A stretch of DNA of 64,000 bases, from assembly GCF_001297125.1 (NCBI RefSeq), contig NZ_LHPC01000028.1, positions 310,001 to 374,000 of the forward strand, given 5' to 3'. The translations under genes were made by a program, and so were the position numbers. Position 1 is the stretch's first letter; each line of letters begins with the position of its first letter. Origin of the DNA: Pseudomonas sp. RIT-PI-q (GTDB lineage: Bacteria > Pseudomonadota > Gammaproteobacteria > Pseudomonadales > Pseudomonadaceae). The notes beneath the pieces were generated by a model, which was not told where the DNA came from, searched no databases, and saw nothing but the letters and a program-made list of their open reading frames with translations. Positions 36,584 to 45,531 of this stretch are shown here, piece by piece.

Positions 36584-37375
36584 TCAGATCAACTTGTCGA
36601 CATCGGCATAAGTTGCCCGGGGAATGAGCTCACCCGGAATTCTCGAAGAACCGGACAGGTTGTAGACCTGGAAATCTTCATTCACGACGTATTTCGACAA
36701 GATCTCGAACGACGGCAGGATTCTCGTATAGAAATGCTCATCGAGCACGCAGGGCGAAACATATTGGCCGGGTTCTTCATAGAACCGGCTTACGGATTGA
36801 TTCAAGTCGACGCCCACCAGGAACACTTTAGTGAACCCCACGTGATAGGCGATTTGCAGAGCCAGGTAGGCGATGGTGCGGGAATCGAAAAAGCCGCGGT
36901 TGAGGTTCTTGCTGAAACCCAGGGTTCTGTTACGGCCATTTCCCAGCTTGCGACTGCTAATGAGTTCTTTATCGTTCCTGAACACCATTTCACTCCAGGA
37001 AAACCTGGGCGCCCGCCTCAGAAAATACAGCTCTCCCTGGGGTGCAACTGCCGTACTCCAGACATGGTCCTGCGACAGTGCAACGCGCTGACTGATACGC
37101 ATGGCTTCGGAAAACAGTTCCGGTTGTTCTCGGGAAAAACCTTGATCAGTACAGGTATAAAAGAACGGCTTGACCCCCGCCCCCATGAACATTGAGATGG
37201 CCCCGTTCATGGTAATCATCGGAACGTCTGCATACTTCTCCAGCGGAAAACCTTTAGCGGATGCCCCCGAGGCAATGATAAATACCGGGCCATTTCGAAT
37301 GTTGCGGCACTCATCGAGGTCACGCACGTGAAGCGGACCTTTGATGAGCGGCGAGTTTTTTTGCGCAACATCCAT
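36584..37375 (-). CDS. DUF115/MptE-like protein, probable envelope-glycan biosynthesis
   Basis: A 263-residue soluble protein. The N-terminal segment GPVFIIASGASAKGFPLEKY followed by MITMNGAISMFMGAGVKPFF resembles the nucleotide-binding start of the DUF115/MptE-like and related glycan-modifying families; a later block reads GFTKVFLVGVDLNQS. Homologues in pseudomonads are often annotated as lipopolysaccharide-related, without biochemical proof known to me. The ATG at 37375 (MDVAQKNSPLIKGPLHVRDL) has an AGGGAA site and is chosen over an in-frame start 12 codons upstream. Confidence 0.65.
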   Translation of the reverse strand: MDVAQKNSPLIKGPLHVRDLDECRNIRNGPVFIIASGASAKGFPLEKYADVPMITMNGAISMFMGAGVKPFFYTCTDQGFSREQPELFSEAMRISQRVALSQDHVWSTAVAPQGELYFLRRAPRFSWSEMVFRNDKELISSRKLGNGRNRTLGFSKNLNRGFFDSRTIAYLALQIAYHVGFTKVFLVGVDLNQSVSRFYEEPGQYVSPCVLDEHFYTRILPSFEILSKYVVNEDFQVYNLSGSSRIPGELIPRATYADVDKLI

Positions 37376-37574
37376 CTTCGAATTCCCTATCCGACTGTGC
37401 CGATGCAACACGTTTTTCGCATTGTGATAGTTTTCAAACGGTGAGCCAACCGCTTGACTTCCCCGACCCCGAACTCAGCGACGAAGCGCAACGATTGACT
37501 TAGAACGCATGCCTCATCGAGACAAGGATAGTCTGCACGTTTCATACCGTTAATAAGTCCACCCTCCTTGCTGA

Positions 37575-39326
37575 CTACTGCCGGTTTTCCCCTGTGGCCA
37601 CCGCGGGAAATTCTGCCCGCCGCACATCCAGAACGGGCAACGCCGAAGGCAGGTTCAAACTCCGCAGCACGGCAGAGTCGTAACCATACACATCGGGCTT
37701 GAACACCACTCGACCATCGTTGCTCAGGTCCACCGTCCAATAAGCCAACAGCACCGGTACTTTGACCGGGAGCCTGATGTTTTCTGTCTTGCCGTTGGCC
37801 AACTGCGCCTGAATCCCTGCACTGTTCCAGCGCACCGGGTCATTGAACAGTAGCTCGACCAACTGCAGCGGATTTTCTACCCGAATGCAGCCGGAACTCG
37901 TGGCGCGGACTGACTTGGCGAACAACTCGCGATGCGGCGTGTCGTGCAGATAAATCGCGTATTCATTGGGAAACCGAATCACCACCTGGCCCAGCGAGTT
38001 GTCAGGCCCGGCATCCTGTCGCAGGGTGAGGCCGCGCGGGTTGCTCCAATCGACGGTCGACGGGTCGAGCACATTGCCTTCCCGATCGATCACTCGAATG
38101 CGATTGGCAGCCAGATAACCGGGATTGCTTTGAATCTTCGGCAGCATATCTTTGACAAGAATCGTCGGTGGCACGGTCCAGGTCGGGTTGAATGTCACGT
38201 AGGTAATCTCGGATTGAAACACCGGCGTACTACGAAACGGTTTGCCGACCTGCACCCGAGATCGCCAGATCGCTTTACCGTCGCGATACAGCGCCACTTT
38301 GTAGCCGGCGATGTCAACGATGACGAAAGTGCCCTGGAGTTTGTACAACAACCAACGGGCGCGCTCCATGTTCACCCGGACTTGATCGATGCGCGCCTCG
38401 ACCGGCACATTCAACGCTGCCAGCGTCGTCGCCCCGGCCACACCATCTGCTCCCAGGTATTGCTCGGCTTGATACTTCTTCACCGCCGCAGTGACGGCGG
38501 CGTCGTAGTCAGTGCGCCGCTTCGTCTGCGGGGCAAGATACCCCCCCACCGTCAAACGGGCCCGCAACTGCGCGACAGCAGCATCGTCCATGCCTGGCTT
38601 GAGCGACTGGCCTTCGGCAATTTTCGGCCAACCGCCCATGTCCCGAATCCTGCGCAGTTGCGCCAGGCCTTGACGCAAGCTGCGATAGACCGTCTCTTGC
38701 GGAGGCGCTTGAGCGAAGGCGCGCGCGACGTCGTGGGCATCGAGGGCGGCGAAGAAGTTGTTCATGTCTTCACGCGGATCGATGCCGACGGGGTCGAAGT
38801 TCCAATGGATGTCCAGCCGCGAGGGGTCGACCTTGCCACGCCGTAATTGAAGCAGCGCCGTGATGAAGGTCCGGGTTGCAGCAATATCGAAGTTCGCCCG
38901 TTGCGCCGTTGTGGGCGTGGTGGCCTGCATCGAGGCCCTGGCCGCCGCCAATTGATCAATATGAAAATCCGCAGGGTCCAGACCATCGGCTTGGGTGTCG
39001 CTAAGGCTTTTCAATAACTGGATGACATCGCTGTCGTTCTCCCATGCCGCGCGATAACCGCGATGCATGTAAAAGTCCATGATCACACGGTTCGGATCAA
39101 CCCGTTGGTGGCCTGGCGAAGTAAGCAACGGTGGAAAAGCGGTGCTCAAAGGCGCAAGCGTTGCTTGAATCTCTTGGCCGACGATATCGTCGGCTGTAGC
39201 ACCAGCTAGGCGAATAACCGGAGATAGCGGCTCAATCGGCGAAGTTTCAGCTATCGCCGCACCGCTGATCAGAAAGCCCATAAAAAAGACGCGGCTTATG
39301 ACGAATAACCTTGTTAATTGCCCCAT
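37575..39326 (-). CDS. L,D-transpeptidase of the YcbB/LdtD type
   Basis: Periplasmic enzyme that forms 3-3 peptidoglycan cross-links. The 583-residue protein has a signal peptide (about 1-26), an N-terminal scaffold domain (about 75-240), a peptidoglycan-binding repeat (about 255-310, DGVAGATTLAALNVP) and a YkuD catalytic domain with HDTPHRELF and the active-site motif SSGCIRV (Cys480). AAGGA precedes the ATG. It is divergent, 81 bp away, from a second L,D-transpeptidase-like gene, so the two may be co-regulated. Confidence 0.92.
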   Translation of the reverse strand: MGQLTRLFVISRVFFMGFLISGAAIAETSPIEPLSPVIRLAGATADDIVGQEIQATLAPLSTAFPPLLTSPGHQRVDPNRVIMDFYMHRGYRAAWENDSDVIQLLKSLSDTQADGLDPADFHIDQLAAARASMQATTPTTAQRANFDIAATRTFITALLQLRRGKVDPSRLDIHWNFDPVGIDPREDMNNFFAALDAHDVARAFAQAPPQETVYRSLRQGLAQLRRIRDMGGWPKIAEGQSLKPGMDDAAVAQLRARLTVGGYLAPQTKRRTDYDAAVTAAVKKYQAEQYLGADGVAGATTLAALNVPVEARIDQVRVNMERARWLLYKLQGTFVIVDIAGYKVALYRDGKAIWRSRVQVGKPFRSTPVFQSEITYVTFNPTWTVPPTILVKDMLPKIQSNPGYLAANRIRVIDREGNVLDPSTVDWSNPRGLTLRQDAGPDNSLGQVVIRFPNEYAIYLHDTPHRELFAKSVRATSSGCIRVENPLQLVELLFNDPVRWNSAGIQAQLANGKTENIRLPVKVPVLLAYWTVDLSNDGRVVFKPDVYGYDSAVLRSLNLPSALPVLDVRRAEFPAVATGENRQ

Positions 39327-39407
39327 GGATAATCCTTAATCTCCCGCATTCAACGGCTAGCATCCTGCCCCACTGCTAGACTCGAAACATTAATGTGAGA
39401 CTTACGT

Positions 39408-40109
39408 ATGGCGCCAGACCGCTTCCACTTTTTGATCACGGCCCTGCTACTGACATGTGTTTCAGTACCGGCAGCCTACGCCGATTCGCTGGAAGCCGCG
39501 CTGGTCAAAGCGGCTCCTGATGCCAACGCCAAGGTAATCGCTTTGGCCGTCCGCGCCTCCCAGTGCACCCGGGCCCAAGGTGCGGCCCCTGCTCAAAGAC
39601 TAGCAGTGATCGATTATTCATTGCCTTCGACCGAACAACGCCTCTGGGTGTTCGACCTTAAAAAGCGCAAGTTGTTGTTTCACGAACTGGTAGCCCACGG
39701 TCGCAACAGCGGCGAGAACATGGCGGTCAAGTTCTCCAATCAGAACGAAAGTTTTGCCACCAGCCTCGGTTTGTACCGCACCCAGTCGAGCTATGTCGGA
39801 CAGAACGGCTACTCCTTGCGCATGGAAGGATTGGAGCCGGGTTTCAACGACAACGCTTTCGAGCGCGCAATCGTTATTCATGGCGCGCCCTATGTCAGCC
39901 CGGTGCTGGCACGGGCGAACGGCCGAATTGGCAGAAGCCTGGGTTGCCCGGCTGTACGCCCGGCGATTGCCCATAAGCTGATCGACTCGATGAAAGATGG
40001 GCAGTTGTTGTTTTCGTACTATCCGGATCAACGTTGGTTGAAGTCGTCTTCGTTTGTTAATTGTGGCGGGGCCCCCCGGGCGGGCGCCTCGGGATCGAGC
40101 AAAAGCTGA
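39408..40109 (+). CDS. Exported murein L,D-transpeptidase-like protein (YkuD-related)
   Basis: A 233-residue protein with a signal peptide cut near YADS (residue 25). The catalytic-domain family of murein L,D-transpeptidases is recognised from LWVFDLKKRKLLFHELVAHG, the histidine motif IVIHGAPYV and the cysteine motif RSLGCPAV (about residue 183). The tail after FVNCGG (APRAGASGSSKS) is encoded by an odd GC-homopolymer stretch and may not be original. It is divergent from the larger YcbB-like gene. Confidence 0.85.
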   Translation: MAPDRFHFLITALLLTCVSVPAAYADSLEAALVKAAPDANAKVIALAVRASQCTRAQGAAPAQRLAVIDYSLPSTEQRLWVFDLKKRKLLFHELVAHGRNSGENMAVKFSNQNESFATSLGLYRTQSSYVGQNGYSLRMEGLEPGFNDNAFERAIVIHGAPYVSPVLARANGRIGRSLGCPAVRPAIAHKLIDSMKDGQLLFSYYPDQRWLKSSSFVNCGGAPRAGASGSSKS

Positions 40110-40211
40110 TTTGTAAAAACGCGACCCCTCGCGGGCGCCCCCCCCTGCCTTCCCGTGCTTTCCCCCCGCGGCCCATCCCCGCCCCCACCCCCTTACAAAA
40201 ACCCGATAACA

Positions 40212-41003
40212 ATGAAAAACATAAAAAGCACGATGATGCTCGGTGGCTTATTCGCTCTTTCATTTGGCGTTCAGGCCCAGGAAGGCCCTTCGCATCTCGA
40301 CTCCGTCATGCAACAAGGCCAATTGCGCGTTTGTACGACGGGCGACTACAAGCCCTATACCTACAAAGCCGAGGACGGCGAATATTCAGGGATCGACATA
40401 GCCATGGCCCGCTCGCTGGCCGACAGTCTGGGCGTCAAGATTGAGTGGGTGCAGACCACCTGGAAAACCTTGATGCCGGACATGCTGGCGGGTAAATGCG
40501 ACATCGGCATGGGCGGAATCTCGGTCACGCTGGAGCGCCAGAAAAAAGCCTTCTTCAGCACCACGCTGGACGTCGATGGCAAGATCCCGCTGGTGCGCTG
40601 TGAAAATCAGGCGCTGTACCAGACCCTCGAACAGATCAACCAGCCTTCGGTACGCCTGGTTGAACCGGCGGGAGGGACTAACGAGGCGTTTGTTCACGCC
40701 TTACTGCCCAAGGCGCAATTGCAGCTGCACGATAACGTGAGCATTTTTCAGGAGCTGCTGGACAACAAAGCTGACGTGATGATTACCGATGCGTCGGAGG
40801 CGCTCTACCAGCAGAAACTCAAACCGGGTTTGTGCGCGGTTAATCCGACTCAGTACATGCAGTACGGCGAAAAAGCCTACCTGCTGCCCCGAGACGACAC
40901 CACCTGGAAGTTATATGTGGATCAGTGGCTGCACTTGGCCAAAGTGACGGGTCATTACCAGAAAGTTCTGGGTCAGTGGATAGCCACGCCCGAGACCAAA
41001 TAA
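40212..41003 (+). CDS. PheC-like periplasmic cyclohexadienyl dehydratase
   Basis: A 263-residue exported protein (signal MKNIKSTMMLGGLFALSFGV, cleaved after VQA) with the fold of family 3 solute-binding proteins. It closely resembles the periplasmic cyclohexadienyl dehydratase PheC of Pseudomonas, which makes phenylpyruvate or phenylalanine from prephenate or arogenate: TTGDYKPYTY, MGGISVTLERQKKAFFS, EPAGGTNEAF, KADVMITDASEA and EKAYLLPRD. No permease gene is nearby, which favours an enzyme over a transporter subunit. The ATG at 40212 is chosen because it gives a proper signal peptide; no ribosome-binding site is clear. Confidence 0.75.
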   Translation: MKNIKSTMMLGGLFALSFGVQAQEGPSHLDSVMQQGQLRVCTTGDYKPYTYKAEDGEYSGIDIAMARSLADSLGVKIEWVQTTWKTLMPDMLAGKCDIGMGGISVTLERQKKAFFSTTLDVDGKIPLVRCENQALYQTLEQINQPSVRLVEPAGGTNEAFVHALLPKAQLQLHDNVSIFQELLDNKADVMITDASEALYQQKLKPGLCAVNPTQYMQYGEKAYLLPRDDTTWKLYVDQWLHLAKVTGHYQKVLGQWIATPETK

Positions 41004-41102
41004 CGCACCCCATGTCGCAGCTGGCGAAGCCTGCGTCCGGCTGCGAAGCAGTCGTAAAATCAAAACTCAACGGCGGACCTACTTCCGCCGCGGCATCACA
41101 CT

Positions 41103-41309
41103 TTAATCGTGCAGTAAACCTGAGCTGTACTCACTGAAGCTGCTACCGATTGCACTCCCGCCAAAGTTCAGCTTGTTGGCGTTGTTAGATGTATGGCCAT
41201 CAAACGATTGGCAGTCTTCTGAATAGCAACTGCTGGTGCTCACACCCGAACAGGCGCTCAACAGCACAGCACCGGCGATCAGCGCGACTTTGATGAGGTT
41301 CGAGATCAT
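41103..41309 (-). CDS. Very small lipoprotein, function unknown
   Basis: A 68-residue protein with a lipoprotein signal (lipobox LSAC, Cys20) and a short Ser/Asn-rich mature part containing two more cysteines (SSCYSEDCQSFDGH). An AGGAAA site precedes the ATG. No family recognised. Confidence 0.7.
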   Translation of the reverse strand: MISNLIKVALIAGAVLLSACSGVSTSSCYSEDCQSFDGHTSNNANKLNFGGSAIGSSFSEYSSGLLHD

Positions 41310-41574
41310 TTTTCGGTTTCCTGTGGGCGGGAAGCGTGGTGATACGACCTTGGGTCATGTGATCCTATGCCACGGGAGAGCCAGACAGTATGAAACCTTG
41401 CTGAGCGACAGCATTGGTTCAGGAACTGCGTATTCTTGAAGGGCCTTCAATCAATCCCACCCACCCCACCCGCAGAATCCCAGCCGCCGCGCCGCAGGAC
41501 TCGCCGCCACTCCACCGGCGCAATCCTGATAAACTCCCCAACCTCCTAGCCGCACATCCTCTTTTGAAACGCCA
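41310..41574. other. Intergenic region between the small lipoprotein and dusA
   Basis: A 265-bp divergent region. Its right half (about 41450-41570) is C-rich and G-poor on the plus strand, so the dusA leader would be largely unstructured. No promoter could be assigned with confidence. Confidence 0.4.
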
Positions 41575-42570
41575 ATGCCCCCAATCACCGCCATACCCGC
41601 CCCGCTCTCTCGCCGCTTCTCCGTCGCACCTATGATGGATTGGACTGACCGTCATTGCCGTTTTTTCCTACGCCTGCTGTCGAAAAACGCCCTGCTCTAC
41701 ACAGAAATGGTCACCACCGGCGCGCTTCTTAACGGCGACCACGACCGCTTCCTGCGTCACAACGAAGCCGAACACCCGCTCGCCCTGCAACTCGGCGGCA
41801 GTGTTCCGCTGGACCTGGCCGCGTGCGCGCGCATGGCTCAGGAGCATGGCTACGATGAGGTCAATCTGAATGTCGGCTGCCCGAGTGATCGGGTGCAGAA
41901 CAATATGATCGGTGCGTGCCTGATGGGGCATCCGCAGTTGGTGGCCGATTGTGTGAAGGCGATGCGGGATGCGGTGTCGATACCGGTGACGGTAAAGCAT
42001 CGGATCGGGATCAATGGGCGAGACAGTTACGAGGAGTTGTGTGATTTCGTCGGCACGGTACGGGATGCCGGGTGCACGAGTTTTACGGTGCATGCGCGGA
42101 TTGCGATTCTGGAGGGGTTATCGCCGAAGGAAAACCGGGACATTCCGCCTCTGCGCTATGACGTGGCCGCGCGGCTGAAGACGGATTTTCCTGAGCTGGA
42201 AATCATTCTGAACGGCGGAATCAAGACGCTGGAAGCCTGTCACGAGCATTTGCAGACGTTTGACGGTGTGATGCTGGGCCGTGAGGCGTATCACAACCCT
42301 TATGTGATGGCCGAGGTGGATCAGCAGTTGTTCGGCAGCTCGGCGCCGGTGATCAGCCGCGCCGAGGCGCTGGCGCAGTTGCGTCCTTATATAGCGGCGC
42401 ATATCGCTGCGGGTGGTTCGATGCACCATATCACCCGACACGTGCTTGGACTGGGCACCGGGTTTCCGGGGGCGCGCAAGTTTCGGCAGTTGTTGTCGGT
42501 GGATATTCACAAGGCTAAAGAGCCTTTGGCTTTGCTGGATCAAGCAGCGGAGTTGCTTGAGGGGCGTTAA
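41575..42570 (+). CDS. dusA: tRNA-dihydrouridine(20/20a) synthase
   Basis: FMN-dependent reductase of tRNA D-loop uridines 20 and 20a, 331 residues. DusA signatures are FSVAPMMDWTDRHCRFFLRL at the N-terminus, the catalytic-cysteine motif LNVGCPSDRVQNNMIGACLM, VKHRIGIN, FTVHARIAILEGLSPKENR and MLGREAYHNPY. It has the expected length. It converges on uppP, with a perfect 10-bp hairpin between the two stops. Together with dusC at 7320, two of the tRNA-dihydrouridine synthases are in the window. Confidence 0.96.
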   Translation: MPPITAIPAPLSRRFSVAPMMDWTDRHCRFFLRLLSKNALLYTEMVTTGALLNGDHDRFLRHNEAEHPLALQLGGSVPLDLAACARMAQEHGYDEVNLNVGCPSDRVQNNMIGACLMGHPQLVADCVKAMRDAVSIPVTVKHRIGINGRDSYEELCDFVGTVRDAGCTSFTVHARIAILEGLSPKENRDIPPLRYDVAARLKTDFPELEIILNGGIKTLEACHEHLQTFDGVMLGREAYHNPYVMAEVDQQLFGSSAPVISRAEALAQLRPYIAAHIAAGGSMHHITRHVLGLGTGFPGARKFRQLLSVDIHKAKEPLALLDQAAELLEGR

Positions 42571-42591
42571 CGGTTAGCCGCTTTTCCTGTG

Positions 42592-42618
42592 ACCAGGCTG
42601 CATGTCCCGCAGCCTGGT
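42592..42618. terminator. Hairpin between convergent dusA and uppP
   Basis: ACCAGGCTGC-ATGTCCC-GCAGCCTGGT is a perfect 10-bp stem located 22 nt after dusA and 8 nt after the uppP stop. No long T-run follows, so termination is likely but not certain. Confidence 0.6.
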
Positions 42619-42625
42619 GCCAGTG

Positions 42626-43459
42626 TCAAAGTGCTGCTGCCTCGGTCCAGTTAACCCAACCGAATACCCACGTTGCCAGAATCAACAAGCCGAAGCCGAT
42701 CCGATACCAGGCAAACACGGCGTAACTGTGGCTGGCGATAAACTTGAGCAAACCGCGCACAGCGATCATGGCGAAAAAGAACGCCGTCACGAAACCCAGT
42801 GCAAACACTGGCAGGTCACCGGCCTGGAACAGATCCCGATACTTATAGCCTGAATACACTGCGGCACCGACCATGGTCGGCATCGCCAGAAAGAACGAAA
42901 ACTCCGTGGCAGCCTTACGCGACAGACCAAACAACAACCCACCAATAATTGTCGATCCAGATCGAGAGGTGCCCGGAATCATCGCCAGGCATTGTGCAAA
43001 ACCGACCTTAAGGGCGTCGGTCCAGCGCATATCGTCAACATGGTCGACGCACACCACATGTTCGCGCTTTTCCGCCCACAACATGATGATGCCACCCACC
43101 ACTAATGCCACCGCGACAGTAATCGGATTAAACAGATACTCATGGATCTTATCGGCGAACAACACACCCAAGACCACTGCTGGAAGAAAACCGATTAATA
43201 GATTCAAGGTAAAACGTTGTGCATTGCGTTGGGTCGGTAAGCCGGTAACGATCTCGAGGATCTTGCGACGGAACTCCCAGACAACCGCCAGGATTGCGCC
43301 CAATTGAATGATGATGTTAAAGGCCATGGCTCGCTCGCCGCCGAAGCTGAGCAAGTCCGCGACAATGATCTGGTGCCCTGTACTTGATATAGGCAAAAAC
43401 TCTGTCAGACCTTCGACCATCCCTAAAATCAACACTGTTATGGTTGTCCAAAGATCCAT
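42626..43459 (-). CDS. uppP: Undecaprenyl-diphosphatase
   Basis: Integral membrane phosphatase (BacA/UppP) that recycles undecaprenyl diphosphate to the monophosphate lipid carrier used for peptidoglycan and polysaccharide assembly; overexpression gives bacitracin resistance. At 277 residues it has the usual length. The two active-site motifs are [14 protein letters not shown] (residues 16-29) and [10 protein letters not shown] (about 160). Its position beside a lipid-carrier-dependent exopolysaccharide locus may be meaningful, since that pathway consumes the same carrier. Confidence 0.96.
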   Translation of the reverse strand: MDLWTTITVLILGMVEGLTEFLPISSTGHQIIVADLLSFGGERAMAFNIIIQLGAILAVVWEFRRKILEIVTGLPTQRNAQRFTLNLLIGFLPAVVLGVLFADKIHEYLFNPITVAVALVVGGIIMLWAEKREHVVCVDHVDDMRWTDALKVGFAQCLAMIPGTSRSGSTIIGGLLFGLSRKAATEFSFFLAMPTMVGAAVYSGYKYRDLFQAGDLPVFALGFVTAFFFAMIAVRGLLKFIASHSYAVFAWYRIGFGLLILATWVFGWVNWTEAAAL

Positions 43460-43983
43460 TAATCCCCCTCATCGATAAATACCAACGCGTCGACCTCGCT
43501 CTAATTCAACGCCAACACGAGAGTAAAGCGCATTAGCCCGCTTAATAAAACTCAATGTTATGAAATGTCCATGACCTGCACTACCAACATCAGCGTTAGA
43601 TAACAGTTAATATTGGATAGTGTCGAGCCAAACAAGAGCCAAAATTCGCGCTTAAAACAACATTGTCCTACAGCTTCATGGAACCCGATCAAAAAAAATC
43701 AAGCAGCGGAAACTTTAACGACATGCACGGTCATATTGATCCGAAAAAGCGGGACATCGGGGCGATAGATGGCACAATGCTATGCCATGTCAGCCCAGGA
43801 GATTGCCGTAGATCATTCGGCATCTTGAACCACAGGAGAGCAAACGATCACGTCAGAATCGCCAGCAATGTTAAAAAAAACGCGACGACAGCCTGAAAAA
43901 TCAGTGAAATGTTACCAATTGTCAGTCACAAATGAGAATTGGTGCTTTAACATTCAAATGCCAGCACCCATCCGAGTCAAAGC
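43460..43983. other. AT-rich intergenic region ahead of the exopolysaccharide regulators
   Basis: A 524-bp region between divergent uppP and the first regulator. It contains a large nested dyad at 43908-43954. A plus-strand frame opening with TTG at 43663 (77 codons) has no family features and poor start signals, so it is not called as a gene. Confidence 0.5.
43908..43954. promoter_or_regulatory. Nested inverted repeat upstream of the regulator trio
   Basis: The inner arms CCAATTGTCA / TGAGAATTGG (one mismatch, 8-nt spacer, 43915-43942) are enclosed by outer arms AATGTTA / TAACATT (43908-43914, 43948-43954). It ends 30 bp before the start codon, a natural site for autoregulation by a winged-helix regulator. 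Function is inferred. Confidence 0.5.
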
Positions 43984-44724
43984 ATGATGCTTACAGGGAA
44001 ATTAACGACTACAGGCCACAGCAACGCGAAGGAGGAGACAGGTATTCTCACCATTGGGCGGACCCATACGCTAGCTGAGGGCTTTAGGGAATTAGTCGCA
44101 AGCCACGTAGGCAAGGATATTGCCGTTGATGCAATGTGCTACAGCAACTCATTCAAAAGAAACAAGAATCCTAATACATACCGTGCCATTTTTATCGTAA
44201 TCGACAGCCCACAAGCGTTTGCTGAAAGCCTCACCTTGGTAGAAAGTATTCGCGCCGATAATCTGGCGTCAATAATTTTCATAGCCATCACCGGTAGAGG
44301 CACTTACAACAAGATGAAATATTATCTTGCCGGGGCCGACTACTGTATTAATTGCGACACTTTTGCAGACGACAATACTGACGTACTGTCCGAGTTTTTT
44401 AACAGCCCAGAATGGCAAAAAAAGCATAACTTGCTCTTGGACCCCACTCGCATGTGTCTGATTGGCGACTATAAAAAACTGGACGTCTCGTTTGCAGAAA
44501 TGAAAATTCTTGAGGCTTTTTCTCAAACAAAAAACCAAATATTGAGCCATGACGAAATCGCCAGGATCATGGGGCTGAATGTAAATTTTTATGACCCAAG
44601 GGCCTTGGAAAAGTCGATCAGTCGCCTTCGTGGCAAAATAAAAGGCATGTATGGCACCAACGCCATTCAAAGTATTCGTGGGCATGGATATCGTTTAATC
44701 AGGGGTCTGATCTCGACAACCTGA
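43984..44724 (+). CDS. OmpR/PhoB-type winged-helix regulator with a pseudo-receiver domain
   Basis: A 246-residue transcription regulator. The C-terminal OmpR-type winged helix is at about 160-240 (SFAEMKILEAFSQTKNQILS, DEIARIMG, RALEKSISRLRGKIKGMYGT, IRGHGYRLI). The N-terminal half is receiver-like: AIFIVIDSPQ places an Asp where the phospho-acceptor sits and FIAITGRG resembles the switch strand. However, the acidic pocket is missing from strand 1 (ILTIGRTHT) and the conserved Lys is replaced near GADYCINCDTF. Phosphorylation-independent control is therefore likely. It is the first of three plus-strand genes, 29 nt before an EAL-domain gene. Confidence 0.82.
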   Translation: MMLTGKLTTTGHSNAKEETGILTIGRTHTLAEGFRELVASHVGKDIAVDAMCYSNSFKRNKNPNTYRAIFIVIDSPQAFAESLTLVESIRADNLASIIFIAITGRGTYNKMKYYLAGADYCINCDTFADDNTDVLSEFFNSPEWQKKHNLLLDPTRMCLIGDYKKLDVSFAEMKILEAFSQTKNQILSHDEIARIMGLNVNFYDPRALEKSISRLRGKIKGMYGTNAIQSIRGHGYRLIRGLISTT

Positions 44725-44753
44725 TTCTTAATGTGGAAGGGAGTTTCTGTATT

Positions 44754-45497
44754 ATGAACGCAACAGGGAGCGTGCCACTCTACGATCACGCAGAGTATTA
44801 CCTGTCTCGCCAATTGATCCTCACTCGGGATGACTGCCCGTTTGGCAGCGAGATCAGAATACATTTTGACGGCTCCGCTTCTGCGCCCTGCGCGCCAGCG
44901 GCGTTTCAGATGAGTGGGATCTACAGTGAAGTGCTGATGCAAACCAGGTTGATTGCCTTCTCGCTAAAAGATCGCAACACCACCATCGGCAATAAATACC
45001 TGAGCCGTAGATTTGTTTGCGTAGGACAGTCCGATCTCGCCGACTCTGCGCTCACAGAAGAGTTGATACAGTCTGGCGCTGCTCTGCGTGAGCTTGGCCA
45101 GACACTGGTTATCGCGCTCAATGAACTGCCCCTCTCGGCAGTCAGTTTTGCAGATAAAAAGAAAATTCTTCATAACGTGTATCTATTGAAAGATCACGGC
45201 ATAGAAATCGCGTTCGACGACTACAACATCGACGATGAAAGTATCGAGATCTTTACAACCTTGAATTTATTCGACTATATAAAGATTTCTATTTCCTCTC
45301 TAGACTTGAGCCTCAAGCTCAGCGGCAATCCAGAGTTATTCAATCGTCTCCATGAACGCATGACCATGCTCACTCACAACACAAAAGTCTCCTTTATAGC
45401 GGACAGAGTCGAGCATGCTGCTAGCCATATACTGGCACGCGCGCTGCCCTTTGAATACTTCCAAGGGAGTCATTACTCCCCTGCCGACAACCTTTAA
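44754..45497 (+). CDS. Degenerate EAL-domain protein
   Basis: A 247-residue protein made almost entirely of an EAL-like domain. Some landmarks persist: E in IALNELP, DD in IAFDDYNID, K in DYIKISISSL, VE in IADRVEH, and QG in FEYFQGSHYSPADNL. The first EAL motif is only SEV (IYSEVLMQTR), the metal Asn position is not Asn (VCVGQSDL), and the Glu of AEGVET is Asp. It is probably catalytically inactive and may act as a ligand- or protein-binding domain, as YdiV does. The ATG at 44754 with a GGAAGGGAG site is preferred to an upstream GTG. It lies between two winged-helix regulator genes. Confidence 0.78.
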   Translation: MNATGSVPLYDHAEYYLSRQLILTRDDCPFGSEIRIHFDGSASAPCAPAAFQMSGIYSEVLMQTRLIAFSLKDRNTTIGNKYLSRRFVCVGQSDLADSALTEELIQSGAALRELGQTLVIALNELPLSAVSFADKKKILHNVYLLKDHGIEIAFDDYNIDDESIEIFTTLNLFDYIKISISSLDLSLKLSGNPELFNRLHERMTMLTHNTKVSFIADRVEHAASHILARALPFEYFQGSHYSPADNL

Positions 45498-45531
45498 ACT
45501 AATCACCAGGCGTGCACTGAAGGAGAGAGAC

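Noticed and set aside
37387..37740. 117-codon minus-strand frame near the end of the L,D-transpeptidase gene
   Set aside because: It overlaps the transpeptidase C-terminus in another frame and has no domain or start signal.
43663..43896. 77-codon frame upstream of the regulator trio
   Set aside because: TTG start, no ribosome-binding site, no family and unusual composition; treated as intergenic.
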